Assembly: GCA_037442205.1 (NCBI GenBank)
Contig: JBBIQS010000013.1
Location: 1 to 64,000 of the forward strand
Source: JBBIQS01 sp037442205
GTDB lineage: Bacteria > Myxococcota > Myxococcia > Myxococcales > UBA5297
DNA length: 64,000 bases
Direction of reading: 5' to 3'
Shown: positions 48,707 through 57,283 of the stretch, piece after piece
Layout of the letters: each line of letters starts with the position of its first letter
Position numbering within the stretch: position 1 is the stretch's first letter
Program-made: the position numbers and the translations under genes
Notes under the pieces: generated by a model
What the model saw: the letters and a program-made list of their open reading frames with translations, nothing else
Told to the model about the DNA's origin: nothing
The model's database searches: none

Positions 48707-49299
48707 CGTCGCGCTCCTGCGAGCGCCCGATCCAGCTCCTCGGGCGAGTTGGCATTCGCCAGCGCTGCTTCATCTGACGCACGCGGCGGAACGCGAACGG
48801 CGTCCAACTGCTCGAGCAGCCGGCGGAGCGAACGGTTTCGCCCGTCCGCCGCCGCCACCTGCTCCAGCGCCTCGCCGACGCCGGCCTCCACCCTCAGAAG
48901 AACAGGCAACGCGTGGCCATCGTAGGCCGCAGCACGCGTCCCCGCCCGCGCCTGGGCGAGAAGAGGAGCGAGCGCCTCGACGGTGAGCGCGGGCAGATCG
49001 ACCGGGACAGCGAGGAGCCAGACGGCATCGGGCTGGGACTCGAAGACGCTGCGCAACCCTTCGACCGGACCACTTCCTGGATGCCGGTCGGTCACGCATT
49101 CGAAGCCATCGACGCGGCCTGAGACCACGATCCGGGGATCCTCGCCCGCCTGCCGCAGCGCCTCGCGCAGGACCGCGGCCACACGATCGACGAGCCGCTC
49201 GCCGGCGATCTCGAGGGTCGCCTTGTCGCGGCCCATTCGCGTCGAGGCGCCGCCGGCAAGGATCACCGCCACCACGTTCTTGGGATCAGGCGCGCTCAC
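48703..49299 (-). CDS. mobA: Molybdenum cofactor guanylyltransferase
   Basis: 198 residues from a GTG at 49299. The nucleotidyltransferase signature AVILAGGASTRMGRDKATLEIAG opens the protein, followed by HPGSGPVEGLRSV and LLAVPVDLPAL, the MobA pattern for adding GMP to molybdopterin. The GTG lies seven bases after the moeA stop codon; an in-frame upstream extension overlaps moeA and is unlikely. Acts in the cytoplasm on Mo-molybdopterin made by MoeA. Confidence 0.88.
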   Translation of the reverse strand: MSAPDPKNVVAVILAGGASTRMGRDKATLEIAGERLVDRVAAVLREALRQAGEDPRIVVSGRVDGFECVTDRHPGSGPVEGLRSVFESQPDAVWLLAVPVDLPALTVEALAPLLAQARAGTRAAAYDGHALPVLLRVEAGVGEALEQVAAADGRNRSLRRLLEQLDAVRVPPRASDEAALANANSPEELDRALAGARR

Positions 49300-49306
49300 G
49301 TCTTTC

Positions 49307-50566
49307 TCACGCGGCTTGCGGCCAGTTCTCCGGGGCGCCGAGGGGATAGACCTCCAGCTCCTCTCCGGCCTTGCAGCGACCTCCTGCCTCCGGCAGCACC
49401 GCCCAGGCATTGGCGCGAGCCAGGCTGCTGACGATCGACGAACCCTGCCCGGCGAGCAGCTCAACCCGCGATCCGCTCGCGCCGACGTCCAGGCGCGCCT
49501 TGTAGAAGCAGCGCAGCCCCTCGGGCTTGCCGAAGTCGGCGCGCAGCGCCGCGCGGTGAGGGACCTCGGGCGCCAGCCCCAGCGCCGCCCGCAGCAGCGG
49601 CACCGCGAGAAAGCGCAGCGACACCGCCGTGGCCACCGGATTGCCCGGCAGGCCCAGCAGCGCCGGCCCCTTGGGAAGCTCGGCCAGCAGCACCGGCTTT
49701 CCGGGACGCACCGCGACCTGGTGGAAGCAGATTTGCGCCCGCATCTCCGCCAGCACCGGCGCCACGAAGTCCTTTCTCCCGGCCGAGACCGCGCCGGTGG
49801 TCAGAATCAGATCCGCGCGCTCGCAGGCGGTATCGAGCTTGCGCCGCAGCGCCGCGGGATCGTCCCCGACGGTGTCGGCGAAGACCACCTCCGCTCCCAG
49901 CGGCGGCAGGGCGCTTAGGAGATAGGGCAGGCTCGAGTTGCGGATGGCCCCGGGCGGCAGGTCGCGCCGGGTATGCGGCACCAGCTCGTCCCCGGTGGTG
50001 AGCACTGCTACCCGCGGGCGGCGGCGCACCGGGACCCGGCTCACCCCCAGCACCGCCAGCGCCATCACTTGCTCCGGGCGGAGCAGCGTCCCCGCTTCAG
50101 CGACCACCTCGCCCGGGCGGAAGTCGTCTCCCGCCGGCCGCACATGCATCCCCAGCGAGGGATGGGTGCTAAACGTCGCCCGAACCGAGCGCCCGGCGGC
50201 GTCGCGCTCGACCTGCGTGTCCTCGACCTTGATCACCGAGTCGAAGCCGGAGGGCATCGGCGCTCCGGTCATGATCTCCACCGCTCCGGTCTGCGTCTCG
50301 ATCTTGCCGGCGTCGTCGCCGGCGGACAGCATCGCCGAGACGGGAAGTGTGACCGGGCTCGAAGGAGAGGCGTGGGCCAGGTCGGCGGCGCGCACCGCGA
50401 AGCCGTCCATCGCCGAGTTGGCGAAGCGCGGCACGCTCTCCCCGGCGTGGATCGCCGCCGCCGTCACCCGCCCCACTGCCGCCTCCAGCGGGACTTCCTC
50501 CGCCGGGAGCCGCCGCCGCTCTCCTGCCGCGCGCACCTGCGCCAGCGCCTCTGCATACGAGATCAT
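49307..50566 (-). CDS. moeA: Molybdopterin molybdenumtransferase
   Basis: 419 residues from the ATG at 50566 (MISYAEALAQVRAAGERRRL). Diagnostic text: RFANSAMDGFAVRAAD, EIMTGAPMPSGFDSVIKVED, RVAVLTTGDELV, ILTTGAVSAGRKDFV and LPGNPVATAVSL. MoeA inserts molybdate into adenylylated molybdopterin. It follows moaA by 14 bases and is followed by mobA after seven, in one operon. Confidence 0.93.
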   Translation of the reverse strand: MISYAEALAQVRAAGERRRLPAEEVPLEAAVGRVTAAAIHAGESVPRFANSAMDGFAVRAADLAHASPSSPVTLPVSAMLSAGDDAGKIETQTGAVEIMTGAPMPSGFDSVIKVEDTQVERDAAGRSVRATFSTHPSLGMHVRPAGDDFRPGEVVAEAGTLLRPEQVMALAVLGVSRVPVRRRPRVAVLTTGDELVPHTRRDLPPGAIRNSSLPYLLSALPPLGAEVVFADTVGDDPAALRRKLDTACERADLILTTGAVSAGRKDFVAPVLAEMRAQICFHQVAVRPGKPVLLAELPKGPALLGLPGNPVATAVSLRFLAVPLLRAALGLAPEVPHRAALRADFGKPEGLRCFYKARLDVGASGSRVELLAGQGSSIVSSLARANAWAVLPEAGGRCKAGEELEVYPLGAPENWPQAA

Positions 50567-50580
50567 CCCATCGTCCTTCG

Positions 50581-51555
50581 TCAGCCGCCGATGGCGGCCA
50601 GGGGCTTGAAGTTCGCCTTGCAGCCCTCGCCCACGTGGTGCCGGTCCGGCTTGCGCGCCACCAGTTCCCGTAGCGCCTGCACCAGCGCCTCGACGTCGCC
50701 CTGGAGCAGCGGTCGCAACGGCTCGTCGCGCTCGCCGAAGAGGCACAGCTTCAGGTCGCCGCGGGCCGAAACCCGCAGCCGGTTGCAGGTCGAGCAGAAA
50801 CCGTCCTCGGAGAAGGCGATGTAGCCGGCGCGGCCCTGGTGATCGGGATGGACCATCTCCACCGCCGGTCCGTCCGACGGCCCTCTGGAGACAGGCTCCC
50901 AGCCGCGGCGCTTGAGCTCTTCCTTGACCCAGCCGATGGGCAGGTGGTGCCTCTGATAGAAGTCAGGCTCGCAGCCGGCGGGCATCAGCTCGATGAAGCG
51001 CACGGCGATCGGCAGCTTGCGCGTCCAGGTCAAGAAGCGCTCGAGCTCGTCGTGGTCGAGCCCCTTCATCAATACGGCATTGACCTTGACGCTGGGGAAG
51101 CCGGCGGCGAGCGCGGCCTCGACCCCGGCCAGCACCTGCTCGAGCATCGGCCGGCCGGTGACCTCGCGGAAGCGATCGGGATCGAGGCTGTCGACGCTGA
51201 CGTTGATGAAGCCCAAGCCGGCCTGGCGCAGCGGAGCCGCCAGCTTCGCCAGCGAGTAGCCGTTGGTGGTCAGCCCGACGCGGCGGATCCCGGGCACCGC
51301 GGCCACCGTCGAGACCAGATCCAAGAGGTCGCGGCGCACCGTCGGCTCGCCGCCGGTGAGGCGCACCTTCTCCACGCCTAGCCGCGCGAAGGCGGTGACC
51401 AGTCGGCGGATCTCCTCCACCGACAGCGGGCCGGCCTGCTCGGGCTCGGGCCGATAGCCGTTGGGCAGGCAATAGGCGCAGCGAAAATTGCACTGGTCGG
51501 TGACCGACAAGCGCAAGTAGCTGAACCGCCGATCGAAGGCGTCTCGAAGCTCCAT
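50581..51555 (-). CDS. moaA: GTP 3',8-cyclase
   Basis: 324 residues from the ATG at 51555 with AAGG upstream. Radical SAM Cys in QCNFRCAYCL (residues 22, 26, 29), the second 4Fe-4S site CSTCNRLRV with a later Cys (KLCLFG), and the C-terminal IGG needed for catalysis. MoaA rearranges GTP in the first step of molybdenum cofactor synthesis. It leads the minus-strand operon moaA-moeA-mobA-orf; a structured leader precedes it. moaC, moaE and moaD are not in the window. Confidence 0.95.
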   Translation of the reverse strand: MELRDAFDRRFSYLRLSVTDQCNFRCAYCLPNGYRPEPEQAGPLSVEEIRRLVTAFARLGVEKVRLTGGEPTVRRDLLDLVSTVAAVPGIRRVGLTTNGYSLAKLAAPLRQAGLGFINVSVDSLDPDRFREVTGRPMLEQVLAGVEAALAAGFPSVKVNAVLMKGLDHDELERFLTWTRKLPIAVRFIELMPAGCEPDFYQRHHLPIGWVKEELKRRGWEPVSRGPSDGPAVEMVHPDHQGRAGYIAFSEDGFCSTCNRLRVSARGDLKLCLFGERDEPLRPLLQGDVEALVQALRELVARKPDRHHVGEGCKANFKPLAAIGG

Positions 51556-51680
51556 CGCGATGCACCTTTCCGAACCGGGGAGGCGAAGCCGTTTCCAGCC
51601 GCGCCCCGGTGGGCTGCTTCGGCCCACGGCCCGGGCTCCCTGCCCGCGCACGGGTGTAGGAGCCAAGGCTCGGCGACATC
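51556..51680 (-). promoter_or_regulatory. Structured leader upstream of moaA (candidate Moco-sensing RNA)
   Basis: On the minus strand, GGCTCC pairs with GGAGCC around an inner CCCG/CGGG hairpin, followed by a perfect 6-bp hairpin GTGGGC/GCCCAC (51609-51627) with a 7-base loop and further GC-rich complementarity up to the ribosome-binding site. moaA leaders in many proteobacteria carry the Moco riboswitch. I cannot confirm its consensus here; the structure could also be a GC-rich coincidence. Confidence 0.3.
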
Positions 51681-51833
51681 TATTCGCCGCAAGCTACCAC
51701 TTCCCGACCACGAGCCGACACTGTCCGCCAGCTGGCCCCCCAGGCGTGAGGACGCTCTCCCGGCGGCATCAGCGAATCTTCCTGGCCCCGGCTGGCTCTC
51801 AGGGGCGGAAGGCAGGACCGGAGGAGATTCGCT

Positions 51834-52223
51834 GTGACCTATCTCGTGATGGCGGTGGCGGGCTTCTTCGCGCTGATGGCGCTGATGCAGGTGATGGTGC
51901 GGGTGCGGGCGGGCCTGCTCAAGGGCAAGCCGCTTCCCGAGTTGCCTCGCGCGTGGCAGCGCAAGCTGCAGGGGAGCAGAGGGGCTCTGGTCTATTTCTT
52001 CAGCCCGGGCTGCGCCGCTTGCCGCCCGCTGACGCCGCGCTTCAAGGAGATGAGCACCCGCCGGCCGATGTCGGTGTTCGCGGTGGACGTCGCCCAGGAC
52101 CTGGACCTCGCCCGCGCTCTCAAGGTCATGGCCACGCCGAGCGTGGTGGAGATCGCCGACGGCAAGGTCGTCGGCTACCACGTCGGACCGCCGCCGGCCG
52201 AGCTGATGGGGCGCTACGCCTGA
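51834..52223 (+). CDS. Membrane-anchored thioredoxin-like protein
   Basis: 129 residues from a GTG with GAGGAG eight bases upstream. One N-terminal membrane helix (YLVMAVAGFFALMALMQVM) then a thioredoxin fold with VYFFSPGCAACRPLTPRF (CAAC active site) and the cis-Pro region MATPSVVEI. The membrane anchor places the domain in the periplasm or on the cytoplasmic face. It lies 85 bases before the DUF2892 gene and may form an operon with it. Confidence 0.75.
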   Translation: MTYLVMAVAGFFALMALMQVMVRVRAGLLKGKPLPELPRAWQRKLQGSRGALVYFFSPGCAACRPLTPRFKEMSTRRPMSVFAVDVAQDLDLARALKVMATPSVVEIADGKVVGYHVGPPPAELMGRYA

Positions 52224-52307
52224 GGCCAGCGGGCCGAATCCTTTCCTGCTCGGCAGGCTCCCAGTGCGCAGCGGCCACCGTGGCCACATCCTGCAAGGAG
52301 ACACGTC

Positions 52308-52526
52308 ATGTCCAAGCTGCTCGCCAAGAACATGGGCACCATCGACCGCGCGGTTCGGGCGGTGGCCGGGGTGGGCCTGCTGTCGCTGACCGTGGTCGGC
52401 CCGCAGACGATGTGGGGGCTGATCGGCCTGGTTCCGCTGCTCACCGCGGCGACCGGCTCCTGCCCCGCCTACTCGCTGATCGGCCTGCGGACCAACAAGG
52501 CCGAGGGGCCGACCGGGGCCGCGTAG
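52308..52526 (+). CDS. DUF2892 (YgaP-transmembrane-like) protein
   Basis: 72 residues with AAGGAG eight bases before the ATG. The text MSKLLAKNMGTIDRAVRAVAG, then two membrane helices and GSCPAYSLIGLRTNK is the DUF2892 pattern found in the membrane part of YgaP rhodanese and near thiol-redox genes. Function undefined. It sits between a thioredoxin-like gene and chrA. Confidence 0.8.
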   Translation: MSKLLAKNMGTIDRAVRAVAGVGLLSLTVVGPQTMWGLIGLVPLLTAATGSCPAYSLIGLRTNKAEGPTGAA

Positions 52527-52621
52527 CGGCGCGCGGGGACGGGCCGGGCGTGCCCTGCTCCGGCGGTTGAGTTGGTCGCCGGAACGCGCTCTGATGGCGG
52601 TCCTTCCCTCCGCCCCGATCG

Positions 52622-53914
52622 ATGAGCGCTACCCCCGACCTGTCCAGTCCCTACCCGAAGCCTCTGTCGCCGCCAGGCCCCGCGGTGTGGGACCTGTGGC
52701 GCGACAGCCTGCTGCTGGGCCTGGTGGGATTCGGCGGCGGCATCAGCGTGCTGGGCATCATCCAGAGCCTGGCCGTGGTTCGCCGCCGCTGGCTGAGCGA
52801 GCGCGAGTTCGCCACCACCGCCACCATCGCTCAGATGCTCCCCGGCGGCGCCGCCGCCAACGCCCTGGCGGCCATCGGCCTGCGCTTCCACGGCGTGCTC
52901 GGGGCGGCGGTGGCCTACCTCGGGTTCGTGCTGCCCGGAGCGGCGATCATCCTGGCGCTGGGCTACGTCTACGTGCGCTTCGGCGCGGTGGCCGACGCCG
53001 GCGCCTTCTTCTCGGGGATGAACGCGGCGGTGGTGGGGGTGATTCTCGCCATCGCGGTGCGGATGTCGCGGGCCGGCATCGGTCGGCTGTGGCAGATGGC
53101 GGTGGCGGTGGGAGCGCTGGTGTTGGCGCTGGTGGGCGGAGCCGGCTCGGGCGAGGTGGTGCTGCTGGGGATCGCCATCGGGTTGAGCTGGGACCTCGCC
53201 CGCCGCGCTCGAGTGCTGCGGCGCCACCGCACTCGGGGATTCAAGCGCCGCCCGCGGGTCGCGCTTCCCGAGGAAGGCTCGCCGCTGCAGGCCCCGGCGG
53301 CCGAGCCGCCCAAGGTCAGAGCCACGCTGAAGCTGTCGGCGCTGGCCGTGCTGGCGGTGGCCACTCCGCTGATCGCCAGCTACCTCGGCGATCTGGCGTC
53401 GCTGGCGGTGGTCTTCTTTCGCACCGGGCTGGGCGCCTACGGCGGAGGCTTCGCGGTCATCCCGACCTTGCACGCGCAGGTGGCGGAGCACCAGTGGCTC
53501 ACCGACCGCCAGTTCGCCGACGCGGTGGCGGTGGGCAAGCTGACCCCGGGGCCGGTGCTGCTGATGGCCACCTTCATCGGCTTCCTCAAGGGCGGGCTGG
53601 CCGGGGCGCTGGTGGCCACGGCGGCGATCCTGGCGGCGCCGTTCATCCTGGTGGTCACGATGGCCGGCTGGCTGGTTCACGCCCGCTCGTCGCGCTGGGT
53701 GCGTGCGGCGCTCAGCGGGCTGACTCCGAGCGTCGTCGGGCTGATGGTGGCGGCGGCGATGACCCTGGGGGCGTCGATCCGCACCGGCGTCGGCGGGGCG
53801 ATCGCCGCGGCGGTGGCGATGACCTTGATTCGCTTTGAGCGCGTCAACCCGGTGGTGATGCTGGCGCTGGGAGGCGCGGCGCGGCTTCTCTATCGCCTGG
53901 CGACCGGGATCTAG
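52622..53914 (+). CDS. chrA: Chromate transporter, two CHR domains
   Basis: 430 residues with two homologous halves, each opening with a Gly-rich motif: GLVGFGGGISVLG in the first, GLGAYGGGFAVIP in the second, each followed by a MLPGG/TPGPVL-type loop (AQMLPGGAAANALAAIGL; KLTPGPVLLMATFIGF). This is the long-form ChrA that exports chromate from the cytoplasm. A soluble basic linker (RRHRTRGFKRRPR) separates the halves. The regulator ChrB is not visible. Confidence 0.88.
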   Translation: MSATPDLSSPYPKPLSPPGPAVWDLWRDSLLLGLVGFGGGISVLGIIQSLAVVRRRWLSEREFATTATIAQMLPGGAAANALAAIGLRFHGVLGAAVAYLGFVLPGAAIILALGYVYVRFGAVADAGAFFSGMNAAVVGVILAIAVRMSRAGIGRLWQMAVAVGALVLALVGGAGSGEVVLLGIAIGLSWDLARRARVLRRHRTRGFKRRPRVALPEEGSPLQAPAAEPPKVRATLKLSALAVLAVATPLIASYLGDLASLAVVFFRTGLGAYGGGFAVIPTLHAQVAEHQWLTDRQFADAVAVGKLTPGPVLLMATFIGFLKGGLAGALVATAAILAAPFILVVTMAGWLVHARSSRWVRAALSGLTPSVVGLMVAAAMTLGASIRTGVGGAIAAAVAMTLIRFERVNPVVMLALGGAARLLYRLATGI

Positions 53915-54089
53915 CGACCGATGGCTGCCCTACGGCGGCCCGGTAGAGAGACATCCTCACGCTCGGCAAATCGTGGTCGAAAAAGAGCGCCAAGCGCCCC
54001 TCCTCAACCACGTTTCGATCCGCTGGGACACCAGGCGCCCGAATCCCGAGGGGCTGGGATTGGCTCCAACGGCCGTTCAGGAGATCGCA

Positions 54090-55445
54090 ATGAGGCTTTC
54101 CCAATCGACCATCGTCTCGCCCATCCCCGGCCGCGAGAAGCTGCTGCTCGTCCAACCGCTCACTGGCCAGGTGGCTCTCCTGGAAAGCGAGCAGGCGAAT
54201 GCCGTTCGCGAGCTCGCGCCCGAAGCCGAGCTGCCTCGATCGCTGCCCCTGGAGGCGTTGGCCGAGGGCGGCTTCGCGGTGGAGTCCGCCGACGGCGAGC
54301 GCAGACTGCTGGCGCAGGCCTGGGTCGAGTACCTGGGCGAGCTGGAGAAGACTCCAACTCAGCTCATCGTGGTCCCCAACTTCGGCTGCAACCTGAAGTG
54401 CACCTACTGCTTCCAGGAGCTCTTCGACCCGGCGGCCGGGTTGATCAAGCCGGAGAACATCGAGGCGCTCTTCGCCTACATCGACCGCTTCCACGGAAAC
54501 GACAGTCCGCGCCCCTACCTGACGCTCTTCGGCGGCGAGCCGCTGGTGGATACCCCGGCGCACCACGACCGGGTCCGGCGGCTGTTGGACGGGGCGCGGC
54601 AGAGCGGGATGAGCGTGGCCGCGGTCACCAACGGCTACGACCTCGAGTCCTTCCTCCCCGATCTCGCGCAGGGTCCGATCAAAGAGATCCAGGTCACCAT
54701 CGACGGGCCGCAATCGATCCACGACTCCCGCCGGCCGCACGCCAATGGCCAGGGAACCTTCGAGCGAGTGGTTCGGAGCATCGACCTGCTGCTGGCGGCA
54801 AAAATCCCGGTGAACCTGCGGGTGGTGGCCGACAAGGACAACCTGCCGGCGATGCCGGCGCTGGCGCGCGTGGCGGACGAGAAGGGCTGGTTGTCGCAGC
54901 CCGAGAGCCTGTTCAAGACCCAGATCGGGCGCAACTACGAGCTGTTCGGCTGCGCCCAGCGGCAGAAGCGGGAGCAGCTGTACGACCGCATCGAGCTCTG
55001 GAGCCGCTACGTCGAGCTGGCCGAGGCCGACCCGGTGCTGCGCCGCTTCCACAAGCCGCGGATGCACGGGATGCGGCACCTGGCCGAGACCGGCGAATTC
55101 CCGGCGCCCAACTTCGACTCCTGCCCGGCGGCCAAGAAGGAATGGGCCTTCGCCGCCGACGGCAACATCTACGGCTGCACCGCCACCGTCGGCAATCCGC
55201 GCTACCGGCTGGGCCGCTACGCCCCGACCATCGAGCGCGACGAGAAGGCCATCGAGGCCTGGGCAGGCCGCAGCGTCCACACCATCGACCAGTGCAAGAG
55301 CTGCGCGGTGGCGGCGGTGTGCGGCGGCGGCTGCGGCGCCATCGCCGCCCACAACAACAACGGCGACCCGCGCACCCCCGACTGCCGGCCGGTGCGCGAG
55401 ATCATCGGGCTGGGAGCCCGCTTCTACGGGCTGGATCGGGATTGA
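54090..55445 (+). CDS. Radical SAM/SPASM protein, orphan peptide-maturase-like
   Basis: 451 residues from the ATG at 54090 with AGGAG seven bases upstream (a GTG at 53973 in frame has no site). An N-terminal RiPP-recognition-like segment of about 90 residues precedes the radical SAM Cys motif FGCNLKCTYC (Cys100, 104, 107), then TLFGGEPLVDTP and VTNGYDL. The SPASM tail has DSCPAAKKEWAF, YGCTATVG, CKSCAVAAVCGGGCGAI and a late Cys, giving two auxiliary clusters. Such enzymes modify peptides or proteins. No precursor is adjacent; a 33-residue Cys peptide lies 1.7 kb away on the other strand. Confidence 0.8.
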   Translation: MRLSQSTIVSPIPGREKLLLVQPLTGQVALLESEQANAVRELAPEAELPRSLPLEALAEGGFAVESADGERRLLAQAWVEYLGELEKTPTQLIVVPNFGCNLKCTYCFQELFDPAAGLIKPENIEALFAYIDRFHGNDSPRPYLTLFGGEPLVDTPAHHDRVRRLLDGARQSGMSVAAVTNGYDLESFLPDLAQGPIKEIQVTIDGPQSIHDSRRPHANGQGTFERVVRSIDLLLAAKIPVNLRVVADKDNLPAMPALARVADEKGWLSQPESLFKTQIGRNYELFGCAQRQKREQLYDRIELWSRYVELAEADPVLRRFHKPRMHGMRHLAETGEFPAPNFDSCPAAKKEWAFAADGNIYGCTATVGNPRYRLGRYAPTIERDEKAIEAWAGRSVHTIDQCKSCAVAAVCGGGCGAIAAHNNNGDPRTPDCRPVREIIGLGARFYGLDRD

Positions 55446-55467
55446 GGGAGACCGGCAGCTGAAGCTC

Positions 55468-55497
55468 GAAGAGGTCGGACGCTTGTCCGACCTCTTC
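55468..55497. terminator. Bidirectional hairpin between convergent genes
   Basis: A perfect 13-bp stem GAAGAGGTCGGAC / GTCCGACCTCTTC with a four-base loop lies between the radical SAM gene (+) and the DUF6132-like gene (-). The arms are rich in A/G on one side and C/T on the other, so it may work in both directions; only short T-runs flank it. Confidence 0.7.
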
Positions 55498-55534
55498 TCG
55501 TTGGAGCGCAGCCCGAGGCGCCAGGCGCTGTTTC

Positions 55535-55735
55535 TCAGGTCGAGCTCTTGCTGCGCGGCGAGAACAGCGAGGAGCCGAGCCAGGCTCCGAAGGCCGCCGC
55601 GATGAGTGGGTTGCCGGTCAGCGGGCAGGTGCCGGTGCGGCAGCCCAGGGTGAGCGCGTAGGTCGCCCCGGCGGCGGCCCCGATTGCGAGGCCGAGGCCG
55701 AGGCGGACCTTGCCGCTCGCCCACAGGCGCTTCAC
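55535..55735 (-). CDS. DUF6132-like small membrane protein
   Basis: 66 residues from a GTG at 55735 that overlaps the trxB stop codon (GTGA), so translation is coupled. The text LGLAIGAAAGATYALTLGC, then RTGTCPLTGNPL and AAFGAWLGSSLF is the DUF6132 pattern: two glycine-rich membrane segments with a Cys-x4-Cys between. Members usually sit beside thioredoxin, CcdA or arsenic genes, as here. Its function is undefined. Confidence 0.7.
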   Translation of the reverse strand: MKRLWASGKVRLGLGLAIGAAAGATYALTLGCRTGTCPLTGNPLIAAAFGAWLGSSLFSPRSKSST

Positions 55736-56664
55736 TTCTTCTCCCGGAGGTACTTCTGCGCCGAGAGCGCGGCGATGGTTCCGTCGGCCACGGCGGTGGT
55801 GATCTGGCGAAACTTCTTCGAGCGCAGGTCGCCGGCCACGAACAGCCCCGGCACCGCAGTGCCCATGCCCTCGTCGGTCTCGACGTAGCCCCACTGGTTG
55901 AGCGGCAGCAGGTCCTTCACCAGCTCGGTCTGCGGCACCATGCCGATGAAGACAAAGACGCCGTCAGTGGGCATCTCGGTCTTCTGGTGCGTCTTGACGT
56001 TCTCGATCGTCAGCCGCTGGAGCGTCTTCTCGCCGTGGAAGCCGCGGGGCTCGGAGTCCCAGATCACCTTGATCTTGGGGTTATCGAGCGCCTCCTGGAC
56101 GGTGGCCGCCTCGGCCTGGAAGTGATCGAACTGGTGAATAACGGTGACGCTGCGGGCGAACTGAGTGAGGAACAGCGATTCCTCCACCGCCGAGTTGCCG
56201 CCGCCGACGACGTGGATGTCCTTGCCCTCGAAGTAGGCGCCGTCGCAGGTGGCGCAGTAGGAGATGCCGCGCCCCTTGAATTTGCTCTCGCCCTCGACCC
56301 CGAGGTTGCGGGGGCGCGCGCCGGTGGCGACGATCACCGCCGAGGCCTCGACCTTGTCCTCGTCGTCGAGCACGAAGCGCTTGGGGACCGACCCGAGATC
56401 CGCCTCGGTGATCTCCACCGCGCGGCGGATCTTGGCGCCGAAGCGCTCGGCCTGCTTGGCGAACAGCGCCGCCAGCTCGGTCCCCTTCACGTCCTCGGGG
56501 AAGCCGGGATAGTTGGAGACCTTGTGAGTGGTCTTCACCTGGCCGCCGGGAACGCTGGAGTCGAGCAGCAGGGTCTTCAGGCGGGCCCGGGCGGCATAGA
56601 TCGCGGCGGTCAGGCCGGCCGGCCCCGCCCCGACGACCACGAGATCGTAGTGTTCCTGGGACAT
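55732..56664 (-). CDS. trxB: Thioredoxin reductase
   Basis: 310 residues from the ATG at 56664 with GGAGA upstream. FAD-binding VVVGAGPAGLTAAIYAAR, active-site CATC in SYCATCDGAYF, NADPH-binding VVGGGNSAVEES and the C-terminal GLFVAGDLRSKKFRQITTAVADG. It reduces thioredoxin with NADPH, here presumably the TrxA encoded 12 bases upstream. The redox pair sits in an operon with an ArsM-like gene, as arsT does in some arsenic islands. Confidence 0.93.
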   Translation of the reverse strand: MSQEHYDLVVVGAGPAGLTAAIYAARARLKTLLLDSSVPGGQVKTTHKVSNYPGFPEDVKGTELAALFAKQAERFGAKIRRAVEITEADLGSVPKRFVLDDEDKVEASAVIVATGARPRNLGVEGESKFKGRGISYCATCDGAYFEGKDIHVVGGGNSAVEESLFLTQFARSVTVIHQFDHFQAEAATVQEALDNPKIKVIWDSEPRGFHGEKTLQRLTIENVKTHQKTEMPTDGVFVFIGMVPQTELVKDLLPLNQWGYVETDEGMGTAVPGLFVAGDLRSKKFRQITTAVADGTIAALSAQKYLREKK

Positions 56665-56675
56665 GGCATCTCTCC

Positions 56676-57014
56676 TCACGCCAACAGGGCTTCGACTGCC
56701 GACTTGATCGCCGAGCGCTGGATGTCGCCGGTGAGCCGCTCGCCGACCTCCTTGCCGCCCTTGAAGAACAGCAGCGTCGGGCTGCTGGTCACCGACAGCC
56801 TGGTCGCCAGCTCGCGGTTGCCCTGGCGGAAGATCTTCAGGAAGCGGACCTGGCCGCCGAACTTGTCGGCCATCGCCTCGAACTTGGGCGCCAGCGCCTC
56901 GCAGGGCGGGCACTCGGTGGAGAAGAAGTCGAGGATCACCGGAGCGTCGGCGCCCAGCACCTCCGCCTCGAACTGCCCGGACTCGATGACTTTGACGTTG
57001 GGGTTGTCGCTCAC
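56676..57014 (-). CDS. trxA: Thioredoxin
   Basis: 112 residues from a GTG with AAGGAG six bases upstream. Active site is TECPPCEALAP (CPPC instead of the classical CGPC), followed by the cis-Pro TSSPTLLFFKGG. The altered CxxC dipeptide suggests a thioredoxin with a changed redox potential. It is directly upstream of trxB. Confidence 0.88.
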   Translation of the reverse strand: MSDNPNVKVIESGQFEAEVLGADAPVILDFFSTECPPCEALAPKFEAMADKFGGQVRFLKIFRQGNRELATRLSVTSSPTLLFFKGGKEVGERLTGDIQRSAIKSAVEALLA

Positions 57015-57115
57015 GGTCTGCTCCTTCTCAAGGTTCCTCGGGATAGGGATTCCACGGTTCGCCGCGCCTCGTCGGGCTGGGGCGATTCAGGATTCGGGCG
57101 TGGAGGGGGTGCCGA

Positions 57116-57137
57116 AGCGGCCCGCCAAAGGGCCGCT
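57116..57137 (-). promoter_or_regulatory. Perfect hairpin in the operon between the Cys peptide and trxA
   Basis: AGCGGCCC (57116-57123) pairs with GGGCCGCT (57130-57137) around a six-base loop. It sits in the 138-bp gap before trxA, without a U-tract. It may protect or process the upstream message, or attenuate read-through. Confidence 0.4.
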
Positions 57138-57152
57138 CCGGCGTGTACTTCG

Positions 57153-57254
57153 TCAGTCGTGGCAGCCCGACACCAGCCTGGATGCCTTGGCACAGCACTG
57201 CGCCGTCGACTCCGGCGTGGCGCAGCAAGCCTTCTTCTTGGTCAGCAGCTTCAC
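57153..57254 (-). CDS. 33-residue cysteine-rich peptide
   Basis: A GTG at 57254 has a very strong AGGAGGT site six to eight bases upstream. It opens KLLTKKKACCATPESTAQCC, then AKASRLVSGCHD. Five Cys (two CC pairs and a single one) and a His lie in 33 residues after a basic start, and there is no signal peptide. It follows the ArsM-like gene by 29 bases and precedes trxA. It may bind metal or metalloid, carry sulfur, or be a substrate for the thioredoxin or the radical SAM enzyme; none of these can be shown here. It is too small for usual gene callers. Confidence 0.6.
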   Translation of the reverse strand: MKLLTKKKACCATPESTAQCCAKASRLVSGCHD

Positions 57255-57283
57255 GGTCTCACCTCCTTCTCTGTTGCGATCGT

